From Rubrivivax sp. (GTDB lineage Bacteria > Pseudomonadota > Gammaproteobacteria > Burkholderiales > Burkholderiaceae_C), in the NCBI GenBank assembly GCA_019635315.1, contig JAHBZT010000002.1, positions 372,001 to 436,000 of the forward strand: a stretch of 64,000 nt of DNA, in the 5' to 3' direction. Under the pieces are notes generated by a model, which had not been told where the DNA came from, ran no database searches, and worked only from the letters and a program-made list of their open reading frames with translations. Positions 60,372-64,000 of this stretch are shown here, one piece after another. Position 1 is the stretch's first letter; each line of letters starts with the position of its first letter. The position numbers and the translations under genes were made by a program.

Positions 60372-61430
60372 ATGAGCGGTCTGCATTTCCACCCGCTGCG
60401 CGTGCAGGCGCTGCGCGCCGATACCGACGACGCGCTGGTCGTCGAACTGGCGGTGCCGCCGGCGCTGCAGAACAGCTTCCGCTTCGCGCCCGGCCAGTAC
60501 CTGACGCTCAAGCGCCCGGGCGACGAGCTGCGCCGCTCGTATTCGATCTGTGCCGCCCCGGGCGAGCCGCTGCGCGTGGGCGTGCGGCGGGTGCCCGGCG
60601 GTGCCTTCTCGGGCTGGCTGCACGCGTCGCTGCGCGTCGGCGACCCGCTGGAGGTGATGGAGCCGCAGGGCCGCTTCGGTAGCGCGCTCGACAAGCGTCC
60701 GCGCCACGTGCTGGCCGTGGCCGGCGGCAGCGGCATCACGCCGGTGCTGTCCATCGTCAAGGCGCTGCTGGCCGGCGACCCGCAGGCCCGCGTGACCCTG
60801 GTCTACGGCAACCGCAGCAGCGCCTCGACGATGTTCAAGGAAGAGCTCGAGGACCTGAAGAACCGCCACCTCGCGCGGCTGGCGCTGCACCCGGTCTTCT
60901 CGCGCGAGCAGGTCGACTCGCCGCTGGCCGCCGGCCGCATCGATGCCGGCAAGCTGGCTGCCGTGCTGCGCCTGGCGCCGCCGGTCGACGAGGCCTTCGT
61001 CTGCGGCCCGCACGCGATGAACGACGAGGTCGAGGCCGCACTGCGCGGCCTGGGCCTGGCGGCCGAGCGCATCCACGTCGAGCGCTTCGGCGTGCCGCCG
61101 ACGGCCGCCGACGCGACGCTGCATGCGCCGCAGGCCGGCGACGCGACCACGGCGCGCATCACCGTCATCCGCGACGGCATCACGCGCGAGGTCGGCTTCC
61201 AGCCTGGCGACGAGAGCCTGCTCGCGGCCGCGTCGCGCGCCGGCATGGACGTGCCCTACTCGTGCCGCAGCGGCGTCTGCGCGACCTGCCGCGCCAAGCT
61301 GCTCGAAGGCCAGGTGCGCATGGACCGCAACTTCGCGCTCGAACCCGCCGACCTGGCCGCCGGCTTCGTGCTGACCTGCCAGGCGCACCCGCTGACCGAG
61401 CGCGTGGTGATCAGCTTCGACGAGCGCTGA
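60372..61430 (+). CDS. paaE: Phenylacetyl-CoA epoxidase reductase PaaE
   Basis: 352 residues. Order: FAD-binding ferredoxin-reductase domain (about 1-105, RRSYSICAAPGE), NADP-binding domain (about 110-235, AVAGGSGITPVLSIVKALL), and a C-terminal plant-type [2Fe-2S] domain with CRSGVCATCRAKLLEGQ near residue 298 and the last ligand in LTCQAHP. It passes electrons from NADPH to PaaA. It starts nine bases after paaD. Confidence 0.96.
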   Translation: MSGLHFHPLRVQALRADTDDALVVELAVPPALQNSFRFAPGQYLTLKRPGDELRRSYSICAAPGEPLRVGVRRVPGGAFSGWLHASLRVGDPLEVMEPQGRFGSALDKRPRHVLAVAGGSGITPVLSIVKALLAGDPQARVTLVYGNRSSASTMFKEELEDLKNRHLARLALHPVFSREQVDSPLAAGRIDAGKLAAVLRLAPPVDEAFVCGPHAMNDEVEAALRGLGLAAERIHVERFGVPPTAADATLHAPQAGDATTARITVIRDGITREVGFQPGDESLLAAASRAGMDVPYSCRSGVCATCRAKLLEGQVRMDRNFALEPADLAAGFVLTCQAHPLTERVVISFDER

Positions 61431-61446
61431 CGGGGCCCCGCACGCG

Positions 61447-62055
61447 ATGGCGCGCCCGCGCGCGGCGACCTACGGCGACACGCGCGAGCAGATCCTGGCC
61501 GCCGCGGCGCAGCTGTTCGCCACCCGTGGCTATACCGCGACGACGATGAACGAGGTCGCCGCCGCCAGCGGCGTCTCGAAGGCGACGCTGTACCACTACG
61601 TGCGCGACAAGCACGAGTTGCTGGCGATGATCGCCGCCGGCCATGTCGCCAAGCTGGAGGCGCTGGTGCAGGACGTCGCCGCGTGCGGCCTGACGGCCGA
61701 GCCGCACCTGCGCGAGCTGATCCGCCGCTTCATGCAGGCCTACGCCGGCGCGCAGCACCAGCACCGCGTGCTGACCGAGGACGTGCGCTTCCTGGCCGAG
61801 GACCAGCGCCGCGCGGTGGTCGACGGCCAGCGCCGCGTCGTCGCCGCCTTCGCCGACGCCGTCGCCGCGCTGCGCCCGGACCTCGCCGCGGCGCGGCTCG
61901 AGCGGCCGCTGGCGATGCTGCTCTTCGGCATGATCAACTGGACCTTCACCTGGCTGCGCGAAGGCAGCGGGCTGACGCACGAGCGGCTGGGCGCCATCGT
62001 CGCCGACCTGTTCTTCGGCGGGCTGCCAGCGGTGGTGGCGGCGGGTCCGGACTGA
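61447..62055 (+). CDS. paaR: TetR-family repressor, probable PaaR
   Basis: 202 residues. The N-terminal helix-turn-helix is typical: REQILAAAAQLFATRGYTATTMNEVAAASGVSKATLYHYVRDKHELL (residues about 14-60). The C-terminal ligand domain resembles the TetR_C_33 group of phenylacetate regulators (FGMINWTFTWLREGSGLTHE). It lies 16 bases after paaE as the last operon gene, so it would be auto-regulated through the palindrome at 54893-54906. The name is by context. Confidence 0.85.
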   Translation: MARPRAATYGDTREQILAAAAQLFATRGYTATTMNEVAAASGVSKATLYHYVRDKHELLAMIAAGHVAKLEALVQDVAACGLTAEPHLRELIRRFMQAYAGAQHQHRVLTEDVRFLAEDQRRAVVDGQRRVVAAFADAVAALRPDLAAARLERPLAMLLFGMINWTFTWLREGSGLTHERLGAIVADLFFGGLPAVVAAGPD

Positions 62056-62127
62056 CGGCCCGGCGGCGACCAGCGGCCCGGCCGGGCAGGCCGCGCTCGC
62101 GCCGGCGGGCGTTCGCCCTTCGCGAGG

Positions 62128-62157
62128 CGCGGGACCGTCCGCAGGGACGGTCCCGCG
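62128..62157 (+). terminator. Hairpin ending the paa operon
   Basis: Perfect 13-pair stem CGCGGGACCGTCC with loop GCAG, 72 bases after the paaR stop, in a convergent gap. No T-run follows on either side, so it could serve both strands as a strong but non-canonical stop. Confidence 0.7.
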
Positions 62158-62164
62158 TCCACGC

Positions 62165-63256
62165 TCAGCGCGCGTGCGGGCGGTCCTCGGCGCGACGCTG
62201 CGGGTGCGCCGGCCTGGACCGCGCCGCCGGCACGCTCGCCGCGAACGCCGCCATGCGCCCGCGGCGCTCCAGCGCCCAGCCCTGGGTGGCGCCTTCGGCG
62301 CTGTGATGCTGGACCTTCACTCCCGGGGCGCCGGCGTCCAGGCGCTGCAGCAGCGCCTCGACGGCCGGCTCGCCCAGGCTCAGCACGAAGTGCTGCCAGC
62401 GCCGCTGCACACGTTCGCCCAGCCAGGCGTCCTCCAGCGCGCGGCGCCGCGCTACTGCTTCGTCGCCGGCCTCGACGACACGCGGCAGCAGCGCGCCGAC
62501 GAAGAGGTTGAAGTCCTGGCGCAGCGTGTGCTCGGGCAGCAGCGCGGCCACGCCGCGCAGCCGCTCGGCGAAGCCGGGCGCGACGAACTGCAGCGTCAGC
62601 AGCGCCTGCAGGCCCTGGGCCGCGTTGAGCAGGCGCACGCGGTTGGGCGGCAGCACGGCCAGCGGCAGCGCGGCCGCCTCGTGCAGGCGCAGCGGCGTGG
62701 CGTAGGACTGCAGCGTGGCCAGCCGCCACCAGGCCGCGGCGGGCAGGCCGTCCTCCGGCCCGCCGGCGCTTTCGGCGCGGCGCGCGCGGCGCACCAGGTC
62801 CAGCAGGTCCAGGCCGGCGCGCGCCTCGGCGGCGCGCCGGCTCATCACTGCCAGGTTGCCGGCCGCGAAGCCGGCCTGCGGGTTGAGCCGCTCGACCACC
62901 GCGGCCGTCGGCGCCGCCGGTGCACCGCCCAGCGTGCAGCGCAGCACCGGGCAGCGCGCGACCTGGATCTGCGCCAGGTGGTGCGGCGTGACCTGCAGTG
63001 CGTCGAAGGCGATGCCCTGGCGCCAGGCCGCCGTGCGCAGCGCCAGCTGCAGGCGCAGCGGCGCGCTGGCGGCCAGCGTGCGCGGCCCGAAGGTGGCGCG
63101 TGCGACGCGCCAGCCCTGGCCCACCGGCGTCGCCTCGTGCAGCAGTTCAGGTGCCGGCACCAGGCCGTGGCGGGCGTGGTCCCAGCCGAGGTCGAAGCCG
63201 GTGCGGTCGATCGCGTCGGCGGCAGGCAGGTCCAAATCCAAGGGGGACTGCAACAT
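62165..63256 (-). CDS. Uncharacterised protein with faint HNH-like signature
   Basis: 363 residues from ATG 63256 (MLQSPLDLDLPAADAIDRTGFDLGWDHARHGL). No signal peptide or membrane segment. Around residues 95-150 it reads ARCPVLRCTLGG, then VVERLNPQAGFAAGNLAVMSRRA. This recalls the 'D-R-I-D-p-x-x-G-Y-x-x-G-N-v' strand-helix part of HNH-type nucleases, but the catalytic H-N-H residues are not clear. The remainder is helical (AAWWRLATLQSYATPLRLHEA). Family and role are unknown, and the nuclease link is only a pattern. Confidence 0.6.
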   Translation of the reverse strand: MLQSPLDLDLPAADAIDRTGFDLGWDHARHGLVPAPELLHEATPVGQGWRVARATFGPRTLAASAPLRLQLALRTAAWRQGIAFDALQVTPHHLAQIQVARCPVLRCTLGGAPAAPTAAVVERLNPQAGFAAGNLAVMSRRAAEARAGLDLLDLVRRARRAESAGGPEDGLPAAAWWRLATLQSYATPLRLHEAAALPLAVLPPNRVRLLNAAQGLQALLTLQFVAPGFAERLRGVAALLPEHTLRQDFNLFVGALLPRVVEAGDEAVARRRALEDAWLGERVQRRWQHFVLSLGEPAVEALLQRLDAGAPGVKVQHHSAEGATQGWALERRGRMAAFAASVPAARSRPAHPQRRAEDRPHAR

Positions 63257-63401
63257 GGTGGGCTCCCGGGCAGCCCGGCGTCTCGCCGGAGGGCGCCGTG
63301 GGCCCCAATGGCCACGGCATGCCGACAGGATCGGGCGCCAGTGGCTCACAGCGTGAGCCACCCCAGTTCACGTCACGGCGCCGCGGGCCGGCGCGCGTTG
63401 T

Positions 63402-63788
63402 TCAGGCCGCCGCCGGCGCCGCGGTCCGGCGCAGCACGGCGGCTGCGCTGGCGCCGAGCATCACGCCCAGGCCGTCGGCCAGCAGGTCGGCCCACTCGGC
63501 GCTGCGCCAGGGCAGCTGCGACTGCACGAGCTCGATGAAGGCGCCGTAGAGCAGCAGTGCGCAGGCCACCACCAGCAGCGTGCGCCATCGCGGCTCGAAG
63601 CCCAGCGCGCCGACCAGCGTCAGCGCCGCGAAGCCCAGCAGGTGGTGCAGCTTGTCGCCGCCGGGCACGCCCGGGGGCTGCGGCATGAAGGCGAGCCAGG
63701 AGGCGGCCGCCAGCAGCACGGCCAGCAGCAGCCGCCAGGCGCGGCGGAAGGCGGGGTCGTGCAGCAGGCTGCGGAGCATCGGCGACAT
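63402..63788 (-). CDS. VanZ-like membrane protein
   Basis: 128 residues from ATG 63788; ATG 63818 or 63779 are equally possible, with no clear ribosome site at any. Four hydrophobic segments are predicted: LLLAVLLAAASWLAF, HHLLGFAALTLVGAL, TLLVVACALLLYGAFIELVQ and LLADGLGVMLGASAAAVL. The pattern DKLHHLLGFAALT and GAFIELVQSQLPWRSAEWADLLADGLG is the VanZ-like signature (conserved His, Glu and Asp within membrane segments). Family members affect teicoplanin resistance in Gram-positives; in proteobacteria the role is not defined. Confidence 0.85.
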   Translation of the reverse strand: MSPMLRSLLHDPAFRRAWRLLLAVLLAAASWLAFMPQPPGVPGGDKLHHLLGFAALTLVGALGFEPRWRTLLVVACALLLYGAFIELVQSQLPWRSAEWADLLADGLGVMLGASAAAVLRRTAAPAAA

Positions 63789-63924
63789 CGGCGCAGGGCG
63801 GGTGCGGGACGGCGGCATTGTGCCCAAGCGCCGTCGCGCTCGCCGCAGGGCATGGCCTTGGCCGATGCTAGAATGCAAGGCTGTTCGGTCGGCAACCCGC
63901 GCCCCAGGCGCCGGTTGCTCCCGA

Positions 63925-64000
63925 GCCGGTGTAGCTCAGTTGGTAGAGCAGCGCATTCGTAATGCGAAGGTCGGGAGTTCGACTCTCTTCACCGGCACCA
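63925..64000 (+). tRNA. tRNA-Thr (anticodon CGU)
   Basis: 76 bases ending in CCA at the window edge. GCCGGTG pairs with CACCGGC. D-loop AGCTCAGTTGGTAGAGC, anticodon loop TTCGTAA (CGT, reads ACG) and T-loop GTTCGACTC are standard. Confidence 0.97.

Noticed and set aside
1-64000. CRISPR arrays, insertion sequences or prophage genes
   Set aside because: No regularly spaced short repeats with unique spacers, no transposase, integrase or phage structural gene was seen.

Overview
The window is very GC-rich DNA (third codon positions almost all G or C) from a betaproteobacterium, most likely order Burkholderiales near the Rubrivivax/Leptothrix/Ideonella group. This is inferred from the flhDC-led flagellar cluster, a phenylacetate operon with a TetR repressor at its end, folE2, and the style of the intergenic repeats. 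The species cannot be named from the sequence.

Layout. 1-5125: the end of ispA, then dxs, folE2, a three-copy 119-bp tandem repeat, an OmpW-type porin and a convergent D-cysteine desulfhydrase-like gene. 5126-32858: a nearly complete early and middle flagellar and chemotaxis block. It holds flhDC, a degenerate HD-GYP gene, a membrane methyltransferase, motA, a broken small gene, motB, cheY, cheZ, flhBAF, a P-loop-less flhG-like gene, fliA and a soluble chemoreceptor. After these come a 770-bp inverted repeat, leftward flgN-flgM-flgA and rightward flgBCDEFGHIJKL. Good sigma28 (FliA) promoter matches precede the HD-GYP-like gene, motA, cheY and flgM.

32933-46033: a signalling island. It contains an HDOD protein, a seven-PAS HisKA_2 kinase with an ANTAR response regulator, an orphan histidine kinase divergent from an Hpt protein, a REC-GGDEF-EAL protein, a GGDEF cyclase with a 12-bp coding minisatellite, and two uncharacterised genes. 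46063-54604: a large SARP/BTAD-type ATPase regulator, tRNA-Ser(UGA) with a duplicated 3' end, apaH, a CorC/HlyC-type CBS membrane protein coupled to a SapC-family gene, a small membrane protein and an M17 aminopeptidase.

54761-62157: the phenylacetate operon paaG-paaI-paaK-paaA-paaB-paaC-paaD-paaE-paaR. Its promoter overlaps a short palindrome that is a good candidate PaaR operator, and the operon ends at a strong hairpin. The enzymes would activate phenylacetate to its CoA thioester (PaaK), epoxidise the ring (PaaABCE, with PaaD for cluster assembly), isomerise the epoxide (PaaG) and recycle dead-end thioesters (PaaI). The ring-cleavage and later beta-oxidation genes (paaZ, paaF, paaH, paaJ) are not in the window. 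62165-64000: an uncharacterised gene with a faint HNH-like signature, a VanZ-like membrane protein and tRNA-Thr(CGU).

The least explained elements are the long inverted repeat at 20077-20845, whose inner hairpins differ by paired substitutions; the hairpin-bearing tandem repeat after folE2; the broken coupled gene between motA and motB; and the frame-switched linker of flhF.
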